Source of the DNA: Ceratobasidium sp. AG-K
Taxonomy: Eukaryota > Basidiomycota > Agaricomycetes > Cantharellales > Ceratobasidiaceae
DNA: 64,000 nucleotides
Direction of reading: 5' to 3'
NCBI GenBank assembly: GCA_037039685.1
Contig: JAWNGF010000004.1
Coordinates: 3,224,001 to 3,288,000, forward strand
Position numbers and translations under genes: made by a program. This document shows positions 1-11,179 of this stretch, in pieces. A model generated the notes under the pieces. It was given only the letters and a program-made list of their open reading frames with translations. It searched no databases and was not told the DNA's origin. Within the stretch, counting starts at the first letter, position 1. Each line of letters starts with the position of its first letter.

Positions 1-230
1 AATCTCATAGGGGTGTGTGATGCAAATCATTCGCCAGAATTTGACTGTCTTCATTGATAGTTGTACAATATATTTGTTTCCGCCTTGTCCCAAGAATGTC
101 CTACCAACGATTCGAAGTCGAATGGTTACTGCTATACACAGTTCCTTGCGAACTTCAAAATATGCCAGCGTTCGGGATACGTATCCCTGTTCTTGCCACT
201 GCGTGCAGCGACCTGGGATAGGGCACAGTG

Positions 231-354
231 TAAAACGTTTCTCGCATATTAAAAAGTCATGTGCAGGCCATTTTTGGCCGCTTTCGATCGTTTGGAGCAT
301 TCTGATTGGGCATGAGGATATCACATGACTTTTTAACATGTGAGAAACGTTTTA
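231..354. mobile_element. MITE-like hairpin element with 33-bp inverted repeats
   Basis: Bases 231-263 and 322-354 are near-perfect reverse complements (31 of 33 match; arms begin TAAAACGTTTCTC and end AAGTCATGTG). They flank a 58-base spacer with no ORF. The outermost bases read TA on both sides, as expected if a TA target site was duplicated on insertion, the habit of Tc1/mariner-type elements. The size and lack of coding capacity fit a miniature inverted-repeat element. A regulatory hairpin or a chance palindrome is less likely at this arm length. Confidence 0.65.
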
Positions 355-793
355 AACTACGCCTTATAGCAGTCTACGCGCTCCTGCATCTATTGACATG
401 TAATATAGGAAATCATGTGTTCTTGATATTTTGAGTAGAGTCGAAACACTAAGACTCATTAGTGCCCCCACTTGTACTGGATAAAGGACCCATTTCGAGA
501 AATCGCCACCAGCCTGCGTTGGCTTGCAAGCGCTTTAGTTGGCTGGTTTGGGAGGGTCACGTGTAAAAAGGAAGAGTCACATGCGGCGATGCCTGAGGAC
601 TTTAGGCTGAAGTGTTACATGATCCCCGAGCGTGCTTCATTACCCTACCCTACCGCATCAAAACCTCCACAATCCACAGATATCCAACTTCATTAACCGG
701 ACTGTGTATTATAGCTCATCTTGATCAGTGCTATTTTGTTGCTCGGTTGAATTAGCTTGCAATCGGAAACTGAACACAGTTTCCAGCGACGCA
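355..793. other. Gene-free stretch upstream of the first BTB-like gene
   Basis: Only short ORFs without recognisable motifs are seen. The region probably holds the promoter and 5' UTR of the gene starting at 794. Confidence 0.4.
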
Positions 794-2168
794 ATGTCGG
801 ATGAAGAACCCTCGAATAATAATAAGCTCCCCCCTCCAAGCTTACATGACAACGATTACTGCTTATCTCTCTCAAGCCAATCTGATAGTAACAATTCAAA
901 GTTCTCAACAAAGCCACTCCCTCCAGAGGCAACCAGATATCACCGAAGTTCAAATTATTACCTGAACGATGAAGGGGTCGTCTTCCTAGCAAACAACGTA
1001 CTCTTCAAGGTTAGGTTTATAGATTTATACACTGCTGAAATCAGGGCTTCCCTGATTTCCATTGCACATATCAGCTTCAACCTTTATTTCTCGCGGCCGA
1101 CCCTGATGTCAAGGACTTTGAGTTCAAGCCACTCATGAGGACTGCGCTCGAGGGTTCCAAGGCGCGCCCAGATAGGCCAGGTGCAAGTGATACAAACCCT
1201 GTTGTCCTTCCGGATGACGTTAGGGCTTCACAATTTCGCGACTTTCTCATGGCAATACTGGGTAGGTATGTGGAGCTCAATAATATTGGTAAAAATGGCA
1301 GAATAATGACAGCCCTGGTAGGATTGGAGACAGTGCGTACACGAACCTCATAACGGCCGCTCAAAACACTTTGTTCCATCGTTGGCAGTGCATCTCCTGT
1401 TTTGCAAATATTGGGGGCCTGGCCGTGCGGTTCGGTATGCACCAGCTTGATAATTGGGTTCAATCTCAGATCCAGCAAATTTTTCGGGTCTCAATCAAGC
1501 AACTTGCAGCCGAAAATTGGGACAAAGAGGCCCCGTTGCGACTCATAAAATACATGCACACCACCCGCTTATCCCGTTACCAAGGCGACATCCTAGCTTA
1601 CATGCAATTCTTTCTTAGCAACGTAGCAGTTAGCTTGGTCTCCACGAGTCGTCCACCGAAAAGCACTGCTGTGTTCACAGAGTTATTCAAGGATACGACT
1701 CTTTCTACCGATGACCCTAGTCTCTTTGGATTTATTTTTTCAGCTATTCTCTCTCTGGGTCACCACTCTCCTGCCTGGACTGAACATGTCACTCGGGAAC
1801 AGCGGCGCATTCTCTTTGTCGCCCAGGCCAGTCTGACGCGCCTTTGCGATCATACTGAACTCCAAGTCAACTGGCTATCCCAGCCCTCAATAGTGAAAGA
1901 TGCATGCTCTCGGTCAGAATGCACTTCGAGTTTTTACAGCTGCTGGAATAATAGCTTTTTTTTGTGCAAAGGCTTGGATTCACTAGTACCTTTGGAAGAT
2001 ATTCGACAGGTGGTGCATCTTCCGTTATATCGTCGGTCTTTCGCAAATCAGCGACACAGTTGGCATTGCGAGGCACAATGTGCGAACAAGACTATGTCCA
2101 AGATTGACACCTGTATTGAACGTTTGTTCTGCGGGATCACAGAAAAATACAAGCACTGGAGCAGGTAA
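794..2168 (+). CDS. BTB-like domain protein, tandem copy A
   Basis: Three exons are read: about 794-1009, 1075-1265 and 1322-2168. The first exon is Ser/Asn/Pro-rich and ends in the block YYLNDEGVVFLANNVLFK. The next begins LQPLFLAADP, followed by a variable acidic stretch and ASQFRDFLMAILGR. This order (a 'DGSVVFL..N.LFK' start, a helical middle, then a 'RFGM..LDNW' helix) is how divergent BTB/POZ-like proteins look in Rhizoctonia-type fungi. BTB folds mediate dimerisation and protein recruitment, but no specific partner can be read here. The C-terminal part has no known domain. The gene is a diverged tandem paralogue of the next one, sharing intron positions after LFK and after LGR. The start at 794 is the first ATG in frame. 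The family call is recalled by pattern, so moderate. Confidence 0.6.
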
Positions 2169-2560
2169 GCTGTGGTGCCAGCCGAACTACTAGCTTACTA
2201 ACACTGCTATACATAAAAAGCATTGCCTAAATCCCACTCCAACGCCTTGCGCATGTTATGCGGGTTATCTCAGCCGAACATCGCGTCAACTGATTTCTCT
2301 TGCGCAAATTCCGTTATACAATCAACCTTCACAACAGGCAGTGGGATATCATGGATATATGAGTCTGATCCTCCTTATTTTCTGTACATATGTCATACGA
2401 TTAAACACTGAAACATCATCTTATCCGAATAGAACGCTCGCCCACCACTGACGTCCCCAATCACAGACACCGTATCCAAGGGACACTTACAATTACTCCT
2501 GGAGTTCGACTGAGGGCGTCGCTGTAACACCGTACGGGTAGTTCATTCGAAATTAGTATT

Positions 2561-4193
2561 GTGGAATGGACATTATCCTTATGCTCAAAAAATGCATTCA
2601 ACTACGTTCTGGGTCGCATATATTTATGGTACACAGCCACAACCCCGTGGCTGAACCCTTTCACCACTTACAAGCTAACGTCTGCGCATACTGCGAAGCA
2701 ACCACGACATGTCGTTAAGACAAGACTCCGGCAACAATTTGGTCCCACGCCCACTACTCGCGGCAACAATGAGACCACATATATACAGGCTACGTACGTC
2801 CGAGATTCCAAATACTACTACCAAGACGGCAGCGCTGTGTTTTTGGCTGGTAACGTACTGTTCAAGGTACCATTGTCTTCTTTATTTATTTATTTTTACT
2901 CCTATGCTCGGACTAACATCGCAAATATGAACAATTGTGGCATTCAGCTACAGGCTTCACTCATACTTGGTCCTGGCTTCTCAATGGTCCACCCCCCAGA
3001 AGACGGTAGCCGACGTCATGCAACCATAATCAAAGAAGATCTGCCACCTTTACTCGTGCCTTCAAGCGACAACGAGCCTAACCGCCTTGCTAATATCACA
3101 GCAAGCCAATTCCGCAACTTTCTCCTGGCTGTCCTTGGCAGGTTAGTCAATGCCAACTACTCACTATTATTGATTGGCTGAAATAGTCTTCATCCATTAC
3201 ATCCCGCCCATCCCCAGGCCGCCCAATCCTAATTACGTGGCCCTACTCAATGACGCCCGAGATAAGGAAAAACATAACCGAGAGCTTCTAGTGCGCTACC
3301 TCGATATTGCCTCTGTGGCACGTCGGTTTGGCTTAGACGACATTGAGTCATGGGCAAGACCACAGATCACCTTGGTCCTCAAATCAATTCGTCAGATTAC
3401 TCGCAGAGAATGGGACAAAGAGACGCTCCTCCGGCTTAAGTCGTATTCGCGTTCCTCTGGGGATCCCGATTTCGCCTCATCGGTATCAACCTTCATCCAA
3501 TACTTCGTGAGCATATCCACTAGGCCCTATGCTGGATATACCCCACCACGCTCGAACCTCGTTACGTGCGTGCAGTTATATAAAGACACAAATTTTCGTG
3601 ACAGCAACCCTGTGTTATTTGGGTGCCTCTTCATTTCTATATTGTCTTTGGGTCACAGATCTACTACGTGGACTTTAAGCTTAGACCACAGGAATAGGGC
3701 AGTACTTTACGCGGCTCAGGTTCAGCTTACTTCGGCTTCCAAGATACTAAAGAAAGTGTATTGGCTAAGCTCGGCAATGTACCCTTTGAGACATTTAAGC
3801 AGGGTGTGCCGCCAGTGCCAAACTCAGCTTGGACGTCATTGGTTAGACACTTTTGGGAAATGTGGAGGTCTAAAATCTGATATTGCCTTGCGCGATGTGA
3901 CCCTTTTGGCTCAGCTGCCACAATTTCGCCAGTTGCTAGTGGATCGGTGGGACAATTCAGTACCCTGCTCCTCAGTAAGTCCGGAACCAGCATTAAGCTT
4001 AGAGTACGGCAATGATTGCTTTGGAACGGATCCAAGGCGCTTCTCGATAACATCACTACCGCCCGCGTTACTGTCACAGGGCGACATGGCTTGCTCGAAA
4101 TTAAAGTTTCCGCTTGCTGACATCGAGCGCCGCATTCGATTGGTTTACGAAGAACTTGCACAAATGCATGCAAAACTTTCCCGGTATGTTTGA
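2561..4193 (+). CDS. BTB-like domain protein, tandem copy B
   Basis: Exons are read as about 2561-2866, 2947-3141 and 3219-4193. It repeats the plan of copy A: YYYQDGSAVFLAGNVLFK, then LQASLILGPG, ITASQFRNFLLAVLGR and RFGLDDIESWA, with introns at the same two places. The C-terminal half (WDKETLLRLKSY, LFGCLFISILSLGH) also matches copy A (WDKEAPLRLIKY, LFGFIFSAILSLGH), so the two arose by tandem duplication. The last residues form a predicted helix (DIERRIRLVYEELAQMHAKL). The start is uncertain. The in-frame ATG at 2561 gives an odd hydrophobic leader, while the ATG at 2709, which better resembles copy A's N-terminus, is out of frame with LFK unless a small intron or indel lies between. Function unknown beyond the BTB-like fold. 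Confidence 0.6.
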
Positions 4194-5027
4194 TCGAGCA
4201 GACTTGTTTTGGCTGGGAAACTTACCTGCATGATCCAGCCGAACGTAGACTGAGCGCAACTTGAAAGTCTGGTTTCGCTGTTTGGCTTATACATGGCCAC
4301 GCCTCAATAGTGGGGAGATTTGCCCGCAGGAACTCACGGACTTATGACATGTCCGCAATATGCGTCTTCTTTTTCTCATTTTTATCCGCCCGCTATCCTG
4401 GTGTTCATTTCTTAATCGCATACACGCTCGAATTCAATCGTTTCGACTATATCACGTGTACGACGATGTCCCAAATTGATGTCAACATTAAATATTTGCG
4501 TTCGCACTTACTGCAGTGTCTCTCTCGGAGACTATGCATGTAATTCTTGTCGCATGAACTAAGATTGGGATTCTACTATGAAGCCGACCGAATCATAGGA
4601 GGGTCCAGTCGCAAGCGACCTCGTAGCAACCTACTCCTGGACCGTCGACACTCAGCCAGCAAACACCCTCACTACTGCCGCGGACAACCAATCCATTAGG
4701 CGCACCAGTTCGCGACACCCGTTCCGTGACCATTCTGCTCGACAATTATTCCATATTCGAAGCCTGGTTGACGCTCTACGGATTTGAGGGCGCCATTTCT
4801 TGGCAACGGGATGCTTCTGGGCGCTGCGCGGGATAATGACAACTGCGCCCTCGAGCTAGCAACATGAGCGACACATGACTTTAATCGTCACCACCGACGC
4901 CCCACACCCAGATATAAATAAACCCAACCGCCAACCCAAACTCCAACAGTTCGACGCATTCTCTTTCCTCAATTCTAGACCAACCTACCTTTCCTTCTTC
5001 TCACCCATACTTTCATTAACATCTGCG
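4194..5027. other. Intergenic region; promoter of the pectate lyase gene
   Basis: No convincing gene. Short ORFs (for example 4310-4543) lack motifs. The 3' part carries the TATA box and 5' UTR of the pectate lyase gene. Confidence 0.4.
4913..4920 (+). promoter_or_regulatory. TATA box of the pectate lyase gene
   Basis: TATAAATA lies 108 bases before the chosen ATG at 5028 and is followed by a pyrimidine-rich leader. This is a common arrangement for strongly inducible secreted-enzyme genes in fungi. Confidence 0.5.
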
Positions 5028-6030
5028 ATGTTCTTCCAAACTCTCCTCCCGATCATTGCCCTGGCACAGCTGGCCTCTGCCGCTCCCTCCCGCACCGCGA
5101 AACCATATGACCTGAACGAGTTTGTGACTCGGGACGCCGACGCGCCTCGATTCGTCAAGCGCGCTGCGACGTGCACGTTCCCGACTCCGCCCAAGACGAG
5201 TTCTTTGACCGCCGCGATGAGCGTTACGGGCACGTTTGATGGTACGCTCCTAGTTATTTCTAAACTAGCAGGATTTATATTAATTGTAATTGTTGCTGGT
5301 AGGCGGGAATGTACGATTCGATCGTGGGGCTGGTGCGTGCGGGGGACAGAAGGAGGGAGGCGACAAGGATGCTGTGTTCTTGCTCCAAGAGGGCGCCACG
5401 CTTCAGTAAGTTTCTCGTTATTTATTGGAGTGGGTATTGATGTGCGTAGGAATGTGGTCATTGGCGCCGACCAAGCTGAAGGTGTTCACTGCCTTGGCTC
5501 GTGCACGCTCAACAACGTCTGGTTTGAAGACGTATGCGAGGACGCGATTACGATCAAGCAGGCTTCTGGGACGTCTACTATTACCGGCGGAGGCGCCAAG
5601 AACGCAGACGACAAGGTCGTTCAGCACAACGGCGGAGGTGTGTCCAAATTCCACCCCACATTGTCAGCCAACTAACCAACCTACCCAGGCTCGGTTAAAA
5701 TCGACTCGTTCTGCGTCCAGACATTTGGCAAACTTTACCGATCCTGTGGCAACTGCTCAACGCAACACGCACGCAGCGTCTCGATTTCAAACATCATCGC
5801 GACCAACGGCAAGCTTCTGGCTGGCGTCAACTCGAACCTAGGAGATGTGGCGACGATCGATACGGCCACGGTCCAGATGACGAATGTCAAGTCCGTTTGT
5901 GACACTTTCGAGGGCAATGATACGGGTGCTGAGCCAGCCAAGTTGACAAGCAATACTGCGAATGCTAGGTGAGTCTTTGTTCGACTGGGTGGGAGCGTGT
6001 GCTGACTTGGTTTGTAGCTGCAAATTCTGA
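5028..6030 (+). CDS. Secreted pectate lyase, polysaccharide lyase family 3
   Basis: Five exons are read: 5028-5241, 5303-5405, 5450-5637, 5689-5968 and 6018-6030. Together they give a protein of about 265 residues, normal for PL3. It starts with a hydrophobic signal peptide ([20 protein letters not shown]), then a short pro-region ending VKRA, a plausible Kex2-type site. The mature part has PL3 hallmarks: a Cys-rich right-handed beta-helix with [55 protein letters not shown] and [14 protein letters not shown]3 enzymes cleave polygalacturonate by Ca2+-dependent beta-elimination outside the cell, attacking plant pectin. Lys in the CEDAITIK strand is near the expected active site. The ATG at 5028 is chosen because the signal peptide follows directly. 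The final exon is tiny (ending SCKF). Confidence 0.9.
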
Positions 6031-6654
6031 GTGGCTAGTGATGTATTGATAGACTGAAATTCATGTCAATTGCCTGGAGTAAATGTGCCTGGATGAAACG
6101 TGGTCTGATCGGGATCGGCTGCCGGGTATTTGACGATCACCGTCAAAAAAAACTCGAAGGGTGGAGCCGGAATGTATGCGTTGCATGTGTCATTGCGCAT
6201 GTCCAACAAACACGTTTTCTGGATCTACCGCGCCATCATCTCAGCAAAGGCAAAATTTAGCTCGAGTCGGCTCAGAGTGTTAGGTTTTTGCATGTGGTTT
6301 GGGAGCAAGGTGGTCCGTCGACAGCATTTTTAGCGCTGGGCTGTGCGGCCTAAATCACGCAGGTCTTGGTGAACGTATTGCGACCAGGTTCTCATCGCGA
6401 TCTGAGAGGCCGAGCTGAAACAACCCCGCGGCATTGCGCGAATCACGTGACGGCGCACAAAATGTGCGGGCCGACATGGAACTGTGCAGGCTCTGATGGT
6501 AAGATGGTCACGATAATGCATGGAATGCGAAGCTCAGGGAGGATGGCAGAGGTCCACACACGTGAGAATGACCCCGCATCACACTGGAAAATTATTTGGC
6601 AGGATTTTTTATTCTGTTTGATCTTTCCACCACAACAGCAACTTATTATCGGTG
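6031..6654. other. Intergenic region
   Basis: Short ORFs only. An ORF around 6130-6333 (TITVKKNSKGGAG) looks mildly protein-like but has no start context or family match. The right part is the promoter of the ankyrin/CCCH gene. Confidence 0.35.
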
Positions 6655-8440
6655 ATGGTGTCTGCGCTCTGGAACGCCTGTGCGGCCGAGGTTGAGGATG
6701 TGGAGAGCGTGCAGCAGCTGCTCAAGGATGGCGTCGACTTGGAGATCAAGGGTGAGTGTATGTGGATGTATTGGGCGCAAAATTAATTTCGTGCCACGTT
6801 TTAGACCACACGGGTGCGACGGCGCTCGTTCAGGCTGTTCGCAACAACCACAAGCAGATTGTCAAGGCGTTGGTCGCTGCTGGTGAGTAGCTTGTTCGTC
6901 GGCCGATTAGTGCTGATTTGTGTAGGCGCGGACGTGAACCAAGGCAAGCTCGAGAGCTATACGACGGATCCAGAGACGCTGGCGCTGCTCCGACCGGTGC
7001 AGGAGTATCCCGACGGTGGGTTTGACCCAATGCAGCAATACTATTATCCTCCACCCGGCCAAGAGGGCCCGTACCCGCCGTATCCATACCCGATGCAGCC
7101 TGACCAGTTTGACGCAAACGCCCAGGGCATGCCACCCGCCGAGGTCGCGCGCAACATTCCGTGCAGGTAAATATCTTGTGAAAATCAATGCTTTTTGCTA
7201 ACAATACCAGGTACTTTCCGGTGTGTCGCTATGGCTCCTCGTGCATGTTTCTGCATCCGCCGGCGTCGTACTTTGCGGGCCCCCCGCCGCCCCACTATCC
7301 GCATATGTATCCGCCCCACCCGTATTACATGATGCGCTACCCCCCCTCCCCCCCTCCTCCCGCGACCGACCCTGCGACGAGCCCGGTGACCGGGACGCAG
7401 CCGTTCCCGCCCATCTATCCCAACGGTGCCCCGCCCTTTTCGCCACCCACAAACGGAGCTCCGGCTTTTCCGCACAACGGAGCTGCATACCCCAACGGTG
7501 CTCCGTATCCTCCAACCAACGGCGCGCCTTATCCACCCACCAATGGCACGCCATTTAGTCCCCCCAGCACCGGCACGCCCTATACACCCGGAACCAACGG
7601 GACCCACTCGCCCTACGGCCCGCCGCCATTCTCACCCGGTACCGCAACACCCTACAGCGCCGGGGCTCCATTCACACCCGCAGGCCCTGCCCCGTACCCC
7701 TACCCCCGCACCTACCCCGATGCGCCCAAGGAACCTGTCAACGGTACCACCGAGGAACCCCCCGCGCAGACCAACAATGCGACCACCAACGGACACCCCA
7801 ACGGTGGATTCCGCCGCAACACGCGAGGAGGCCGACGCGAGTCGTTTGGTACTCGGCAGCAGCAAAAGCCACCGTGCTTGTTCTTTCCCAGCGGCAGGTG
7901 CCGCAACGGGTGAGTCCAATTCAAATTTATTTCTCACCCTAGATTTACGTTGATTTTTCCCAGTGACGAATGCCGATTCCCGCATGTCCCGCTCGAACCA
8001 GGCGCCCAACCCACCTTCCGATACCCGCCCGGAAATAATAACCGGTTCAACCACCGCGCCCGCCAGTCCATCGGACATGACAATCCTCCCCCGGCGCACA
8101 TCCCCCCGGGCACCAAGCTGCCGTTCGCTCCAGGCGGACAACAGCGGGTGCCCAATGCGGATGACTTTCCCGTCCTTGGAGGGGACAAGACTCCTGCTCC
8201 GACCGCGAATGGTAACAGTGGCTTGACGGCTGCGCAGGTTTTGCAGGCTCCTGCGCCGGCCAAGAAAAAGGAATCAGATGTGGTGGATGGGTTGGCGGAT
8301 GCGCTCAGCAAGGTGCGTTAAAATCTGCGAGTTGGGGGTGATGCCACTAAATGGGATTCTAGGTTCATGTCAATGGGTTGACCACTCCTGCTTTCGAGGC
8401 TCCGTCCACTACTCCAGAGATCACCGCCGTCGGGGCCTAG
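6655..8440 (+). CDS. Ankyrin-repeat and CCCH zinc-finger protein
   Basis: Six exons are read: 6655-6751, 6805-6882, 6926-7166, 7211-7909, 7964-8312 and 8363-8440. The N-terminus holds about two ankyrin repeats (VESVQQLLKDGVDLEI; HTGATALVQAVRNNHKQIVKALVAAGADV). A Pro/Tyr/Gln-rich linker leads to a first CCCH finger (CRYFPVCRYGSSCMFLH). A long linker of Asn-Gly-Ala-Pro type repeats (about 7410-7700) follows, then a second CCCH finger (CLFFPSGRCRNGDECRFPH). CCCH fingers of this spacing usually bind RNA, so a cytoplasmic or nuclear mRNA regulator is likely. The second finger is split by an intron after RNG. The combination ankyrin plus two CCCH fingers resembles a family conserved across basidiomycetes. 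The RNA target is unknown. Confidence 0.85.
7410..7700 (+). repeat. Degenerate Asn-Gly-Ala/Thr-Pro coding repeat
   Basis: Within exon 4 of the CCCH gene the protein repeats units such as YPNGAP, PPTNGAP and PPTNGTP about ten times. This gives an extended, probably disordered linker between the two zinc fingers. The C-rich DNA (CCACCCACCAACGG-like units) is prone to length change. Confidence 0.7.
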
Positions 8441-11170
8441 TCACACCATTTTTCTCTCGGCACCCTCACGTAACTCACCCAGCTTACGTGATCCCAGCCA
8501 TGCTGGTTTTCCTCTCCCTCTATCGCACGCACGCACTCCACTCGTTTGCACCAAAACCCATGTTAGATCGGATCATCTATACCTATGACCCACATTGCTC
8601 TCCCATGCTCTCTTTTTTACTTCTACTCTACACTTTTCAGCTCTCATTTGTTTGCTGTTTTTTCTACTATTTTGTGTTTGTGGTTGTGGACGTATCCCTC
8701 TTTTTGTTGTGTGTACCACTGGGTTGTGTTGATATGATTTGGGGAGGTTTTTGAGTGAATTTGAGTGTGTGATCAAGCACGATGCCCGGTAGACGAAGAG
8801 AAGAACATGTCAAGCCAGGGGTATGTATTATCAATAATTTGTACTGGTGATATTTATCGTACGTGTGGCTAAACATATCACGCGATAATGCTCGGGCACG
8901 GTCGTGATGGCACATCATTTCTAGTCCGTTGGTGTTCCCGGTGATGGCAATAATTGTGCCACGTTTAAACTTTTTTGTTTTGCATTTTGTCAATTTTGGC
9001 AAGGTCAGCGCCAACTTGTGTCCGAGAATGCCGGGACATTGCGGGTTGTTGAGCGACCGGGCCACGTGGGGAATGCGCCGTCGGATGTTCGCGTTGAATG
9101 GGTTTGGCGCTAGCTGTTGAGCCGCCGGCGTCGAGGTCTAGAATTGTGCTTCAGGGGTGGAGCTTGTCGGGTCCGCATAGGAGGATGTCCAGATTGGGCA
9201 TTTGTTGATCTGTTGGCAAGTATAGTTCGGTGCTTGTTTGCTGAAGCCCGTCGGAGCCAGCAAGGTCATGGTTTGCTCCTCAGGAGCTACGTATACCTAG
9301 ACTTTCAAGCCTCAAGGATCCCTAGTGCTTGTCAAGTTGGGGGTTATATGGAGACATCCATCCATCCAGAGCGCCCCAGTAATTGGTAATTTGCTGAATG
9401 CTCTTCAGGCTCGGGCACGTTGCGCATTTTAGATGGGTAATTGCGAAGCGCCCGGGGTCTTTCCCAATACACCTACCGAGTCATGTCAAGCCGGATTGGT
9501 ATATCAACATGCTTGTGATTCATCCCAGGATTGACCCCTATATAGGTTCGCTATATGCAAACCTACACTGCCAAAGCTCGCCCGTGACTCGATGACCGAG
9601 CTTGGCCGTTTGATACCCGGGCCAAGTTTAATTTTATATGCGATAGAACGGGGCCGCATATACCGCACCCGGCGCAACTTGACAGACAGGTTCGGGCCTA
9701 AACTGCCTATACGCGCCATTCTTCCTTCATTGCCACCAGAAACAAGGCTCGCACACATGTAATTCAACGCGCTATGACGTGTGTCCGATGAGCGGAAGCC
9801 GCAGTCCGACAGCGGGCTCTCGTCGATAACCATAATCAGCCAGTCCCCCACTCACACAGCCTTGCCTCGTTTCGTACCTGGTAAGCCACGACACACTGCA
9901 ATTCCCTCGTTCGGCCAACGGTCTTGGGGCCATCTACGGATCATGGTTCGAGGGCACGCTGAAGGATATTTCAACCTTGGTCTCTAGCTCGATGGTTCTC
10001 CCCCCTCTTACGCTGTGGCGCTTACCGATTGATCTAGCTGTGCAGTCTTGTCGGTCATGTCGGCACCCTCGTTGTCTGTGGTTGGAGTCGTAGTAGAGCG
10101 TACACGTGTGGCCAAACGAGATTCGATACTTGCGGATGGGACGATTCCTGATAACATCGTAGCGTGAGTGTTTGGAATGTCTTTCAGACCGTGTCTGACT
10201 GCGGTTAGACCTGTAGAATCAACCACGATCTTTCCTTGCGCTTGTCACAAGCGCCTACCGACCTTCGAGAGTCGTATGCGCGAGACGGGTATGGAGGCGC
10301 AGTGCGATTTCATACACGATGGGCGGAGCTCGTGGAGACCGTGCTAAGGGTACATTCATTCCGGCTGTTGTTGGCATCAACGCGGGCAAGGGCTTTGGGT
10401 TCATGTGATGCATGTATGCGGCTGGGTGTGCCAGTGGACGACATCTGGGTTGAAGCAATGAGGTGAGCACGCATAGCCACAGAGATATCCTGACTAATTT
10501 GTATCGCAGGCTGAGATCAGTGTTGGATCCCGAGAGGATGTACGATGACAGACCAAAACATTGAATTGATCCGGTGGGCACCTGTAACCCTGGGTCAGTG
10601 ATACGTTGTTGATACTGAAACGTTGTAGATGGTTCTTGCTTTTTGGACCGATGCTCAAGTGTTGAGCTTCGGCACGATTATGACGCACTGGAATGGAGTG
10701 GTATGGAGCCTTGGGAAAATGGGGACGTGCAGAATGGTGCCTATATCTCTTTTCGTGTTCCGAATATGACGTGCTTGCGGTATGGATGCGCATATACTAT
10801 ATTTGGCTGTGGCCAAATTGGTTTTGATGTCATATTAATCTCATCATTTATTAGCGACGATTTCATGAGATCGTTGGCCGCGTCTTGAATTCTTTATATA
10901 TATCGTTTATTTCGCGTAGGTATGCGCATGCAGTAGACTGGGCTGATGGTGCATGGGTGTTTTATGACTTTGGTACGGCGCTACTGAGCAAGGCATGCAC
11001 ATCTTCATCATTATTAGCCCCAGAATCACGCATATATTCAGGTTAACAGGTGCACAATTGGGATTTGAGTAAAGGAAAGATTTTAGGACAAATTGTGTGA
11101 CCAACAAGGCCCATCTCTTCCCACATTTCTGACGCTGTCGGCTGAGCATCTCAACTTTACAATTCGACAT
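8441..11170. other. Gene-poor stretch with scattered coding-like fragments
   Basis: The first 330 bases are the T-rich 3' UTR of the CCCH gene. After that no continuous gene can be built. Between about 9780 and 10565 on the plus strand there are coding-looking pieces in shifting frames, for instance VVGVVVERTRVAKRDSILAD from the ATG at 10057, and DIWVEAMRLRSVLDPERMYD across a good intron at 10463-10509. They may be a decayed gene or a gene whose introns I cannot resolve. No family recognised. Confidence 0.3.
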
Positions 11171-11179
11171 CTAGGCCGT

